Positions 7,823 to 15,478 of a stretch of DNA of 30,250 bases are shown here, in pieces. Position 1 is the first letter of the stretch. Each line of letters opens with the position of its first letter. Location of the stretch: the NCBI GenBank assembly GCA_964463145.1, contig CAYXBG010000013.1, forward strand, positions 1 to 30,250, in the 5' to 3' direction. The position numbers and the translations under genes were made by a program. Source of the stretch: CAYXBG01 sp964463145 (GTDB lineage: Bacteria > Acidobacteriota > UBA6911 > RPQK01 > CBDAPI01). The notes under the pieces are model-generated. The model had not been told where the DNA came from. It did no database searches and was given only the letters and a program-made list of their open reading frames with translations.

Positions 7823-7852
7823 TTGACAAACTCCCTACAGCAGCGCCATACT
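7823..7852 (+). promoter_or_regulatory. Sigma70-like promoter of the suf operon
   Basis: A perfect TTGACA at 7823-7828 is followed after 18 bp by CATACT (7847-7852), a 4-of-6 match to the -10 consensus. Transcription would begin around 7859, about 35 nt before the regulator's ATG, and run into the IscR-type operator at 7860-7884. The assignment rests on the motif and its position. Confidence 0.55.
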
Positions 7853-7859
7853 AGGCCTG

Positions 7860-7884
7860 ATACAGTACTAAGACAGTACTATTT
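7860..7884. promoter_or_regulatory. Putative IscR/Rrf2-type operator of the suf operon
   Basis: Starting with ATA at 7860, this 25-bp site contains AGTACT (7864-7869), a 5-bp spacer, and AGTACT (7875-7880). The core ACT-AAGAC-AGT has the same geometry as the published type 1 IscR consensus (ATA-N4-ACT-RWWWY-AGT-N4-TAT), with one mismatch in the spacer and TTT instead of TAT at the right end. The same bases also make a 9-bp direct repeat, ACAGTACTA, at 7862 and 7873, 11 bp apart (one helical turn). It overlaps the predicted transcription start, where a bound Rrf2 protein would block initiation or early elongation. Confidence 0.6.
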
Positions 7885-7894
7885 TTGGAGAGCC

Positions 7895-8350
7895 ATGTTT
7901 CGTATCAACAAAGACACGGATTACGGGGTACTGCTGTTAACCTTGTTCGCTCGGTTCCCGGAGGGAACTAGCTTGAGCTCTCGCGAGCTTGCCAGCAATA
8001 GCGGGATTCCCCTTCCTATGGCAAGTAAGATTCTCAAGTTACTGGCACGTGACGGGATTTTGTGTTCACAGAGAGGTCCCAAAGGCGGTTATAGTCTGTC
8101 GCGCAGTCCGAGCGAGATCTCAGTGGCAGAGATCATAGATTGCTTGGAAGGCCCACTTTCCCTCACTGAGTGTATTGAGCACCCGGGAGATTGTTTGCAG
8201 GAGCCGACCTGTGGGGTGCGTGGTAACTGGGGAGTGATTAATGCCGCGATCAGGGAAGCCCTTGCGCGGGTTTCACTGCTTGAAATGGCTACTCCTATGC
8301 CCGACCAGCAATTGGTGCCTCTTGATATGCCAGAGATGCAACAGCACTAA
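7895..8350 (+). CDS. Rrf2-family Fe-S-sensing transcriptional regulator of the suf operon
   Basis: This 151-residue regulator has an N-terminal winged helix-turn-helix of the Rrf2 family (MFRINKDTDYGVLLL, then SSRELASNSGIPLPMASKILKLLARDGIL and a wing RGPKGGYSLSR). A linker helix and three cysteines follow in the pattern C-x6-C-x5-C (CIEHPGDC...TC), the cluster-binding loop typical of IscR, RirA and SufR-like members. It therefore probably binds a [2Fe-2S] or [4Fe-4S] cluster and represses suf when clusters are plentiful. The ATG at 7895 was chosen because GGAG is 4-8 nt upstream and because the family begins with this M(x)RI/L pattern; a longer frame from 7823 would start inside the promoter. 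sufB follows 28 nt later, so the regulator is the first gene of the operon and most likely autoregulated through the site at 7860-7884. Confidence 0.9.
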   Translation: MFRINKDTDYGVLLLTLFARFPEGTSLSSRELASNSGIPLPMASKILKLLARDGILCSQRGPKGGYSLSRSPSEISVAEIIDCLEGPLSLTECIEHPGDCLQEPTCGVRGNWGVINAAIREALARVSLLEMATPMPDQQLVPLDMPEMQQH

Positions 8351-8378
8351 ACTTTGCCGATTCCATTAGGAAGGAAAA

Positions 8379-9827
8379 ATGTCTAGCGAAATCCAAGAAC
8401 TTCAAGAAATAGCCAACCAGGAATATAAATACGGCTTCTATTCAGATATCGAGGCAGACTCGGTTCCACCTGGTTTGAATGAAGATGTGATTCGTCTAAT
8501 TTCGAGCAAAAAGCAGGAGCCTGCATTTCTACTCGAGTGGCGTCTCAAGGCCTATCACCATTGGCTGAAGATGCAAGAGCCTACGTGGGCTTTTGTGGAT
8601 TACCCGGCTATAGACTACCAGGATATTATCTATTATTCGGCCCCTAAGAGCCAAGCAGACGCCCCGCAAAGTCTCGATGAAGTAGATCCTGAGCTTATTG
8701 AGACCTATAACAAGTTAGGTATTCCATTGGCGGAACAAGGCATACTAGCCGGTGTGGCAGTAGATGCTGTATTTGATAGTGTTTCGGTAGCCACGACTTT
8801 CAAAAGCAAACTTGCAGATCTCGGAATAATCTTTTCCTCATTCAGTGAGGCCGTACACGACCACCCAGAATTAATCGAGAAGTATCTTGGGTCGGTCGTA
8901 CCTCATACAGACAATTTTTTCGCGGCCCTGAACTCGGCTGTGTTTACCGACGGATCATTCTGCTATATCCCTAAGGGAGTACGCTGCCCTATGGAGCTCT
9001 CAACATATTTTCGTATCAACGCCGCTAAAACTGGGCAGTTTGAGCGAACCCTTATAATTGCAGATGAGGGGAGTCATGTGAGCTACCTTGAGGGCTGCAC
9101 AGCACCAATGCGCGACGAGAATCAACTGCACGCAGCAGTTGTTGAGCTAGTAGCACACGATGACGCCACAATTAAGTACTCAACCATTCAGAACTGGTAC
9201 CCAGGCAATGAAAAGGGTGAAGGTGGTATATACAATTTTGTTACTAAGCGGGGCAAATGCGCTGGGCGGAGATCTAAAATCTCTTGGACGCAAGTGGAAA
9301 CCGGGTCTGCCATCACCTGGAAGTACCCAAGCTGCATTCTGCAGGGAGATGAATCTATAGGTGAGTTCTACTCAGTAGCGCTCACTAAAATGCGGCAGCA
9401 GGCGGACACCGGAACGAAAATGATCCATATAGGGAAAAATACAAGTAGCAATATCGTTTCTAAGGGGATCTCTGCGGGGCAGGGACAAAATACATACCGG
9501 GGCCAGGTAAGAATTAATCAAAGTGCGACAGGTGCTCGAAATTACACCCAATGCGATTCCATGTTGATAGGAGATCAGTGCGGTGCCCACACATTCCCAT
9601 ACATCGATGTCAAAAACAGTTCGGCCCAGATGGAACATGAGGCTTCGACCTCGAAGATAGGAGAAGATCAAATCTTCTATTGCCAACAGCGCGGCCTTTC
9701 GGCAGAAGATGCTGTCTCGATGATCGTAAACGGTTTTTGCAAAGAGGTATTCAAGGAATTGCCGATGGAATTTGCCGTAGAGGCTCGGAAGCTTCTCAGT
9801 GTTAGCCTGGAGGGGAGCGTTGGATAA
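8379..9827 (+). CDS. sufB: Fe-S cluster assembly scaffold SufB
   Basis: SufB is the scaffold subunit of the SufBCD complex, on which Fe-S clusters are built from sulfide delivered by SufS/SufU. The 482-residue protein matches the family along its whole length: SEAVHDHPELIEKYLGSVVP, FFAALNSAVFTDGSFCYIPKGV, SYLEGCTAP, the parallel beta-helix core, QCDSMLIGDQCGAHTFPYIDVKN, and the C-terminal helical part with FYCQQRGLSAEDAVSMIVNGF and ending SLEGSVG. The conserved cysteines of the assembly path are present. It starts at ATG 8379 behind AGGAAGGA. It is followed by sufC after 78 nt and belongs to the regulator-sufBCDSUT operon. Confidence 0.98.
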   Translation: MSSEIQELQEIANQEYKYGFYSDIEADSVPPGLNEDVIRLISSKKQEPAFLLEWRLKAYHHWLKMQEPTWAFVDYPAIDYQDIIYYSAPKSQADAPQSLDEVDPELIETYNKLGIPLAEQGILAGVAVDAVFDSVSVATTFKSKLADLGIIFSSFSEAVHDHPELIEKYLGSVVPHTDNFFAALNSAVFTDGSFCYIPKGVRCPMELSTYFRINAAKTGQFERTLIIADEGSHVSYLEGCTAPMRDENQLHAAVVELVAHDDATIKYSTIQNWYPGNEKGEGGIYNFVTKRGKCAGRRSKISWTQVETGSAITWKYPSCILQGDESIGEFYSVALTKMRQQADTGTKMIHIGKNTSSNIVSKGISAGQGQNTYRGQVRINQSATGARNYTQCDSMLIGDQCGAHTFPYIDVKNSSAQMEHEASTSKIGEDQIFYCQQRGLSAEDAVSMIVNGFCKEVFKELPMEFAVEARKLLSVSLEGSVG

Positions 9828-9905
9828 CGTCGGGGAAACCCCGTTTTAACCACAGCCTCACCCCAAAACCAACAATTAAAACAACGGGATGCTAGGAGAA
9901 AGAAC

Positions 9906-10676
9906 ATGCTAGAGATCAAAGACTTACACGCAAAAGTCGAGGATCAGGCGATATTGAGAGGCCTCAACCTTAAGGTGGGCGCGGGGGAAGTACATTCCAT
10001 TATGGGGCCTAACGGATCAGGTAAAAGTACCCTCGCTCAAGTTCTTGCCGGCCGGGACACATACGAGGTGACAGGTGGAAAGGTTGACTTCAATGGTTCC
10101 GATCTGCTGGATCTAGATCCCGAGGAACGAGCAGGAGAAGGTCTTTTCATGGCATTCCAATACCCGGTTGAGATACCAGGAGTTTCTAATACCTATTTTC
10201 TTCGAGCTGCCCTTAATGCAGTGCGCACTTATCGGGGAGAAGAAGAGGTGGATGCGGCGGACTTCCTCGATCTCGTTTCAGAAAAAACAGAGCTGCTGAA
10301 AATCGGCAATGATTTACTGCGGCGCCCCGTCAACGAAGGCTTCTCGGGTGGCGAGAAAAAACGCAACGAAATTTTCCAAATGGCAATGCTGGAACCTAAA
10401 TTAGCTATATTGGATGAGACGGATTCGGGGCTAGACATCGATGCCCTGAAGATTGTATCCGAAGGTGTTAATGCGTTGCGATCACCTGAGCGATCCATGA
10501 TTATTGTCACTCATTACCAGCGGCTACTCAACTACATTGTTCCGGACCGGGTTCATGTGCTTTCGAAAGGCCGTATTGTCAAGAGCGGCCCTCCCGAACT
10601 GGCCCTAGAGCTTGAAGAAAAAGGTTATAGCTGGTTGGATGCAGAGAACTCAGAAAGCCCAACAGCAGCGGAATAA
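9906..10676 (+). CDS. sufC: Fe-S cluster assembly ATPase SufC
   Basis: SufC is the ABC-type ATPase that drives structural change in SufB/SufD during cluster assembly; it is cytosolic and not a transporter. The 256-residue protein has Walker A GPNGSGKST (34-42), signature FSGGEKKR (146-153), Walker B LAILDE (166-171) followed by TDSGLDIDAL, and His203 in the switch loop. The GEKKRNE..QMA and ETDSGLDIDALK wording is diagnostic of SufC rather than import ATPases. The ATG at 9906 is preceded by AGGAGAAAG. The 78-nt gap after sufB is the largest inside the sufB-sufT stretch, but I see no promoter or terminator in it. sufD follows after 14 nt. Confidence 0.98.
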   Translation: MLEIKDLHAKVEDQAILRGLNLKVGAGEVHSIMGPNGSGKSTLAQVLAGRDTYEVTGGKVDFNGSDLLDLDPEERAGEGLFMAFQYPVEIPGVSNTYFLRAALNAVRTYRGEEEVDAADFLDLVSEKTELLKIGNDLLRRPVNEGFSGGEKKRNEIFQMAMLEPKLAILDETDSGLDIDALKIVSEGVNALRSPERSMIIVTHYQRLLNYIVPDRVHVLSKGRIVKSGPPELALELEEKGYSWLDAENSESPTAAE

Positions 10677-10690
10677 GAGAGGTTAGGACA

Positions 10691-12031
10691 ATGGAGCTCC
10701 CGCAGGGGCAAGATTTGTATTCAGCCCACTTTAAATCGATTCAGGGTGCCTTAAGTCAGGAGCCTAGCTGGCTCAGAAGTCTGCGCAGTGCTGGCATGGA
10801 ATGTTTCTCAAGTCAGGGGTTCCCGTCCTTGGCTGATGAAGCCTGGAGATTCACAAGCCTGCGCGAACTTGCACAAACCCCTTTTGGGCTTGCTGGAGAC
10901 CTTAATTCAGAATTAGATGCAAATGATCTTTCCGGGCTGCAATTTGCCAGCCTAAATTGTAGAAAGCTGGTTTTTCTGAACGGCTCCTATCAGCCTGCAC
11001 TGTCCGACATTCTTGAGGTGCCGGGGTTGACGGTCAGCAACCTTAAATCTGCAGTGGTACATTCATCCGAGGCAGTGAAGGCAAACTTGGGGCGATATGC
11101 CGATCAACAAGAGAACCCTTTCGTTTCTCTTAACACAGCGTTGTCTCAAGACGGATTTTTTATCAACGTAGATTCTGGAACGCGATTAGAGGAACCGATT
11201 CATATTGTTCATTTAACAAGTGACTCCTCCACCCCGATTTGTACACATGTTCGCAACCTGGTAATGGTGGGAGACAGTTGCGAAGTTGATCTTGTGGAGT
11301 GCTACCTAGGTATTGGCCAGAATATTACGTTTACAAATCCGGTAACTGAAATATGCGTTGGCAATAACTCTCAAGTTAATCATTACAGGATCCAGAATGA
11401 GAGCCCAAATGCTTTCCATATCGGCGTGAATGATGTCCAGCAAGGTCGCGACAGTCACTACCGAGGGCTGGTGATTGACCTGGGCGGCAAACTGGTAAGA
11501 AATAATTTGAGATGTGTTCTGTCCGGAGAAGGAGGCCTAGCAGGGATAGATGGCCTCTATCTTTTGAGAGACCATCAACATGTAGACAACTATACGACGC
11601 TGGAGCACGCTGTGCCTCATTGTGATAGTAGGGAGCTTTTTAAGGGCATTTTGGACGACCGCGCTTCTGGAGTGTTCCGCGGCCGCATTATTGTTCATAA
11701 GGATGCCCAGAAAACAGACTCGAAGCAAACTAGCAGTAATCTTCTTTTGACCGATCGGGCGCGAGTCAACACCAAGCCGCAGTTGGAGATTTATGCAGAC
11801 GATGTCAAATGCACCCATGGCGCTACTATAGGCCAGCTTGATACAAACGCGCTTTTCTACCTCCGGTCACGCGGAATTCCTCTGCAAGCTGCGAAAGGAA
11901 TTCTCATCTTTGCCTTTGCCAGTGAGTTATTTGGAGGAGTAACAGTGCAATCACTGGGCCAACAATTATCGAGATATCTAGCGGCGTGGCTTCCGTCAGG
12001 CAAATTGACTGAAGGAATTTATCAGCAATGA
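10691..12031 (+). CDS. sufD: Fe-S cluster assembly protein SufD
   Basis: SufD is the SufB paralogue that completes the SufBC2D complex and contributes to iron acquisition and cluster formation. The 446-residue protein shows an N-terminal helical region (SLADEAWRFTSLRELAQTPF, where the 'W+FT' element is typical), the beta-helix middle with IHIVHLT and HYRIQNE, and the conserved C-terminal stretch DRASGVFRGRIIVHKDAQKTDSKQTSSNLLLTDRARVNTKPQLEIYADDVKCTHGATIGQLD. That stretch includes the conserved Cys-Thr-His triad near the SufB interface and ends with YLRSRGIPLQAAKGILIFAF. It starts 14 nt after sufC with GAGAGG upstream and overlaps sufS by 4 nt (ATGA), which implies translational coupling. Confidence 0.97.
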   Translation: MELPQGQDLYSAHFKSIQGALSQEPSWLRSLRSAGMECFSSQGFPSLADEAWRFTSLRELAQTPFGLAGDLNSELDANDLSGLQFASLNCRKLVFLNGSYQPALSDILEVPGLTVSNLKSAVVHSSEAVKANLGRYADQQENPFVSLNTALSQDGFFINVDSGTRLEEPIHIVHLTSDSSTPICTHVRNLVMVGDSCEVDLVECYLGIGQNITFTNPVTEICVGNNSQVNHYRIQNESPNAFHIGVNDVQQGRDSHYRGLVIDLGGKLVRNNLRCVLSGEGGLAGIDGLYLLRDHQHVDNYTTLEHAVPHCDSRELFKGILDDRASGVFRGRIIVHKDAQKTDSKQTSSNLLLTDRARVNTKPQLEIYADDVKCTHGATIGQLDTNALFYLRSRGIPLQAAKGILIFAFASELFGGVTVQSLGQQLSRYLAAWLPSGKLTEGIYQQ

Positions 12032-13299
12032 CTCGTTTGGAACGCACTGCCCCTCCTGCCCAGAGTGCCAACCCATCAGCCGGTCTCAATGTAGACCTTA
12101 TTCGATCCGAATTCCCCGTTCTAGCGAGGAAAGTCCGCGGGGAACCACTGGTTTACCTGGATAATGCGGCTAGTACTCAGAAGCCTCGGCAAGTGATTGA
12201 AGCCATTTCAGATTATTATAGCCAGCACCACTCGAACGTACACCGGGGTGTACATACCCTGAGCCAGGAAGCCACTGATTTGTATGAAGGAGCACGAGGA
12301 AAGGTTGGGCAATTTATTGGCGCACAAGACACTCGGGAAATTATTTTTGTGCGGGGAGCTACTGAAGCTATCAACCTTGTTGCTCACAGTTTTGTAAGGC
12401 CTCTCCTGCAGCCGGGGGATGAAATTGCTATTTCCGGCCTTGAGCACCATTCTAATATCGTGCCATGGCAGTTGCTATGTGAAGAAAAAGGATCCCAATT
12501 AGCAGTGATTCCAGTGACAGATGATGGCGAAATAGATATCCAGGAAATGCAAAAAATTCTGGCCAGAAAGCCTAGGGTTTTGGCTATTAATCATGTCTCT
12601 AATGCTCTGGGCACCTTGAACCCGCTCCGTGAAATTGTGGCAGCTGCCCACAGTGAAGGAGTGCCGGTTGTGGTCGATGGGGCCCAGGCGATGCCACACC
12701 TTGCTGTTGATATGCAGGAACTCGGCTGTGACTTCTATTGTTTTTCTGGACACAAAATGTTCGGGCCGACGGGTATTGGGGTTTTGTATGGTCGACTGGA
12801 TGCGCTGGAAAGCTTGTTGCCCTATCAAGGCGGTGGCGACATGATATTGTCTGTTAGTTTTGAGGGCACAGTATTTAATGAATTGCCCTATCGCCTGGAA
12901 GCGGGAACACCGAATGTCGCTGGAGTAGTGGGATTGGGGGCTGCTGTCGACTACCTGACTGGGATCCAAATGGCTGAAATTCAAGATTATGAAGAAACTC
13001 TATGTAGCTATGCCTTGGAAAGGGTTGAGGCAATCCCCGAGGTGCGAATTATCGGGAAGGCTCGGCGCAGGGCTGGAGTCATATCATTCATTGTGGGAAG
13101 TGTTCATCCTCACGATGTTGGGACGATCTTGGATCAGAAAGGCATAGCCGTGAGGACGGGTCATCATTGCGCACAGCCGGTAATGGAACGTTTTGGTGTC
13201 CCCGCCACAGTTCGGGCATCGTTTGCCTTTTATAACACTCGCCAGGAAGTGGATGCTCTATGCGAAGCACTTGAAGATGTCGCGCAGTATTTCAATTGA
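12028..13299 (+). CDS. sufS: Cysteine desulfurase SufS (group II)
   Basis: SufS removes sulfur from cysteine as an enzyme persulfide, which is passed to SufU. The 423-residue PLP enzyme shows LDNAASTQKP (45-53), the cofactor-stacking His140 in LEHHSN, Asp217 in VDGAQ, the Schiff-base Lys243 in FSGHKMFGPTG, and the catalytic Cys381 in RTGHHCAQP. The short, ordered RxGHHCA loop marks group II (SufS/CsdA) rather than IscS. Its ATG overlaps the sufD stop by 4 nt, and sufU starts one base after its stop. A U-type partner adjacent to a group II desulfurase follows the firmicute-style SufS-SufU pairing; no sufE is present in the window. Confidence 0.98.
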   Translation: MTRLERTAPPAQSANPSAGLNVDLIRSEFPVLARKVRGEPLVYLDNAASTQKPRQVIEAISDYYSQHHSNVHRGVHTLSQEATDLYEGARGKVGQFIGAQDTREIIFVRGATEAINLVAHSFVRPLLQPGDEIAISGLEHHSNIVPWQLLCEEKGSQLAVIPVTDDGEIDIQEMQKILARKPRVLAINHVSNALGTLNPLREIVAAAHSEGVPVVVDGAQAMPHLAVDMQELGCDFYCFSGHKMFGPTGIGVLYGRLDALESLLPYQGGGDMILSVSFEGTVFNELPYRLEAGTPNVAGVVGLGAAVDYLTGIQMAEIQDYEETLCSYALERVEAIPEVRIIGKARRRAGVISFIVGSVHPHDVGTILDQKGIAVRTGHHCAQPVMERFGVPATVRASFAFYNTRQEVDALCEALEDVAQYFN

Positions 13300-13300
13300 T

Positions 13301-13759
13301 ATGTCTGAACTTACCGAGCTTTACCAAGAAGTTATTTTAGATCACAATCGAAAGCCTCGTAACTGTGGCGAGATGGAAGGCTTTTCCAGGCAGGCAGACG
13401 GATACAATCCTTTGTGCGGTGACCGGATCAAGGTCTTTCTAAGGTTGGACGGGGACCATATCATCGATATAAAATTTCAAGGTACTGGTTGTGCCATTTC
13501 CCAAGCTTCGGCCTCACTCATGACAGAGGCCGTAAAAGGTAAAAGCTTAGATGAGAGCAGTAGGCTATTTGAAGCCTTTCGAGGCCTTGTGACCGGAAAT
13601 GCGCCTGACGTGGCATCGAAGGCTCTGGGTAAACTGATTGTATTCGGTGGAGTCAGTGAATATCCAGTACGTGTCAAATGCGCAACTTTAGCCTGGCACA
13701 CTTTGCAGGCTGCCCTAGAGGACCAAGGGCAATGTACAACGGAGAAGTCAAATGAATGA
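13301..13759 (+). CDS. sufU: Sulfur-transfer/scaffold protein SufU
   Basis: SufU is a zinc-containing IscU-like protein that accepts sulfur from SufS. The 152-residue protein begins MSELTELYQEVILDHNRKPRN, the standard family start, which is why I place the start at ATG 13301 (one base after the sufS stop) rather than at upstream in-frame codons inside sufS. The zinc-ligand set is complete: Cys39 and Asp41 in NPLCGD, Cys64 in GTGCAISQAS, and Cys127 in VKCATLAW. The insertion between the second and third cysteines that separates SufU from IscU is visible as the LFEAFRGLVTGNAPDVASKALG region. It overlaps sufT by 8 nt. The ribosome-binding site is weak, which is consistent with coupling to sufS translation. 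Confidence 0.96.
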   Translation: MSELTELYQEVILDHNRKPRNCGEMEGFSRQADGYNPLCGDRIKVFLRLDGDHIIDIKFQGTGCAISQASASLMTEAVKGKSLDESSRLFEAFRGLVTGNAPDVASKALGKLIVFGGVSEYPVRVKCATLAWHTLQAALEDQGQCTTEKSNE

Positions 13760-14129
13760 GATCCCGACTGATCAAACAGAACTAGAAAGCCAGCCCTCCG
13801 CCACTTCTGAGGTTGAGTCGGCAACTGACTTGCGTGAAGGCGTAGTGGAGGCCTTGAAAACGGTTTACGATCCTGAAATTCCCGTGAACATATATGAACT
13901 AGGCCTAGTTTATAAGATCGATATAACAGAAGAAGATCACGTTCTAGTTGAGATGACGTTGACATCTCCTGCATGTCCGGTGGCGGGCACCTTGCCCGGG
14001 GAAGTTGAGTCCAAGGTTCGCTCCGTATCCGGAGTCCAGGAAGCAACGGTAGAGCTGGTCTGGGACCCCCCTTGGGATACCGAGAAAATGTCTGAAGCTG
14101 CTCGGCTTCAACTAGGCATCGATTACTGA
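13752..14129 (+). CDS. sufT: SUF-associated MIP18/DUF59 protein SufT
   Basis: This 125-residue protein carries a MIP18-type (DUF59) domain. It has DPEIPVNIYELGLVYKI (40-56), the acidic DPE motif that opens the family, MTLTSPACP (68-76) with the conserved Cys75, and a closing VELVWDPPW. The first 25 residues or so are a Ser/Glu/Thr-rich, probably disordered extension. SufT proteins help Fe-S cluster maturation or delivery in bacteria and relate to the eukaryotic cytosolic Fe-S targeting factor CIAO2/MIP18. It overlaps the end of sufU by 8 nt, so it is co-translated with the operon, and the TraB-family gene follows 38 nt later. Confidence 0.93.
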   Translation: MNEIPTDQTELESQPSATSEVESATDLREGVVEALKTVYDPEIPVNIYELGLVYKIDITEEDHVLVEMTLTSPACPVAGTLPGEVESKVRSVSGVQEATVELVWDPPWDTEKMSEAARLQLGIDY

Positions 14130-14167
14130 CTCGTAGAGGGCAAGCAAGGCTGAAAGGAAATCAACAG

Positions 14168-15364
14168 ATGCCCGCGTCAGAAAAGGAATCGACACAAATA
14201 CAAATTCCTGACAAGGTTCGCAGAATAGAACTGTCGGGCCGTGAAATTTTTTTAGTTCCTACAGCACACGTCTCGCTCCAAAGTGTTGAAGATGTCCGCA
14301 AAACCATACAGGCAATCTGTCCTGATGTGGTCTGCATAGAATTATGTGAACCGCGTTTCAAAAATTTGGTTAATCGTGAAATTTGGAAACAGACTAATCT
14401 TGTGCAGGTAATTCGCCAAGGCAATGCCATGCTTCTACTGGCATCACTAGTCATGGCATCATTCCAGAAAAGAATTGGACAAAGACTGGGAGTTAAGCCA
14501 GGCGCAGAGATGGAAGAAGGCATCCGGCAAGCCAAGGAAGTAGGGGCCGATTTGGTTCTGGCCGATCGAGATATTCAGATCACTTTGAAGCGTACCTGGC
14601 ACAAACTTAAGTTCCGACATCGAATTAGAATGGTTTTGGAGTTGGTAACAACTCTTTTTGTCGGAGAGGAAATAAGTGCAGAGAGCATTGAGGAACTCAA
14701 GGAAGAAAAAAAACTCGGAGATGTTCTAAAGCTGTTGGCCGAGGAGTTCCCCAATCTTAAAAGTACACTGATTGACGAGCGAGACCAATTTCTGGCTCAG
14801 AAGATACGTGACGCCGCCGGCAAAAGAGTGGTGGCAGTTGTAGGTGCCGGTCATGTTCCAGGTATTGTGGCTAAGATAAGCCAGCCAGCAGATCTGAAAG
14901 CCCTTGAAGAGATTCCCGCTCCCTCACATCTCCCCCAGCTCTTTAAGTGGGGACTTCCCATGGTAATCCTCGGTTTGTTTGTATACGGATTTCAGCAGGG
15001 CGGGGCCGAGGAGTCGCTCGGGTCGCTTTATATCTGGATATTGATTAATGGTGCATTAGCAGCACTCGGGGCCTCGATCGCTCTGGGCCACCCACTCACA
15101 ATTGTTAGTGCTTTTTTGGCTGCACCTTTAACGAGCCTCAACCCCATGGTAGCAGCGGGCTGGGTGGCCGGCCTGGTTCAATGTTTTGCCAAGAAACCCA
15201 CAGTGAGAGACTTAGAGAGCCTCCCTGATGAGATAGGCTCTGTTAAAGGGTTCTGGATGAACCCAGTGAGTCGGATTCTGTTGGTGGTAGTTCTCTCTAA
15301 TGTGGGCAGTTCTCTAGGAACGTTCATATCGGGAGGCTGGATAGCGGCCCGTGTATTGAGCTGA
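14168..15364 (+). CDS. TraB-family membrane protein at the end of the suf operon
   Basis: This 398-residue protein has an N-terminal TraB/GumN-type (TIKI/PrgY-related) domain and a C-terminal membrane part. Family signatures are PTAHVS (31-36, His34), IELCEPRF (57-64, two conserved Glu), ADRDIQITLKR (132-142), IDERD (202-206), and VGAGHVPGI (225-233, His229), all polar residues that line the putative metal/active site of the superfamily. From about 258 on there are three to four hydrophobic helices, with the conserved HPLTIVSAFLAAPLTSLNP and KPTVRDLESLPDE segments. AAGGAAA precedes the ATG. Only 38 nt separate it from sufT, so it is probably transcribed with suf. PrgY-type members inhibit peptide pheromones and TIKI members are metalloproteases; which activity, if any, applies here is unknown. 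Confidence 0.87.
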   Translation: MPASEKESTQIQIPDKVRRIELSGREIFLVPTAHVSLQSVEDVRKTIQAICPDVVCIELCEPRFKNLVNREIWKQTNLVQVIRQGNAMLLLASLVMASFQKRIGQRLGVKPGAEMEEGIRQAKEVGADLVLADRDIQITLKRTWHKLKFRHRIRMVLELVTTLFVGEEISAESIEELKEEKKLGDVLKLLAEEFPNLKSTLIDERDQFLAQKIRDAAGKRVVAVVGAGHVPGIVAKISQPADLKALEEIPAPSHLPQLFKWGLPMVILGLFVYGFQQGGAEESLGSLYIWILINGALAALGASIALGHPLTIVSAFLAAPLTSLNPMVAAGWVAGLVQCFAKKPTVRDLESLPDEIGSVKGFWMNPVSRILLVVVLSNVGSSLGTFISGGWIAARVLS

Positions 15365-15478
15365 AGACCTTTTTAGAACCTGAGAGGCTCCAGCCCGTTT
15401 CACTAGACGCAGAAAGACGTGCTTGCCCTCCCGCTTTTTGCCTAATGGGATTGAGGCTATATGCATAGCCCTGAGACG

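Noticed and set aside
13477..14046. 189-codon minus-strand frame opposite sufU/sufT
   Set aside because: Antisense to two well-recognised genes and without its own start signals.
15455..15470. Perfect 6-bp hairpin GGCTAT-ATGC-ATAGCC between convergent genes
   Set aside because: Considered as a bidirectional terminator, but no U-run follows on either strand; too weak to annotate.
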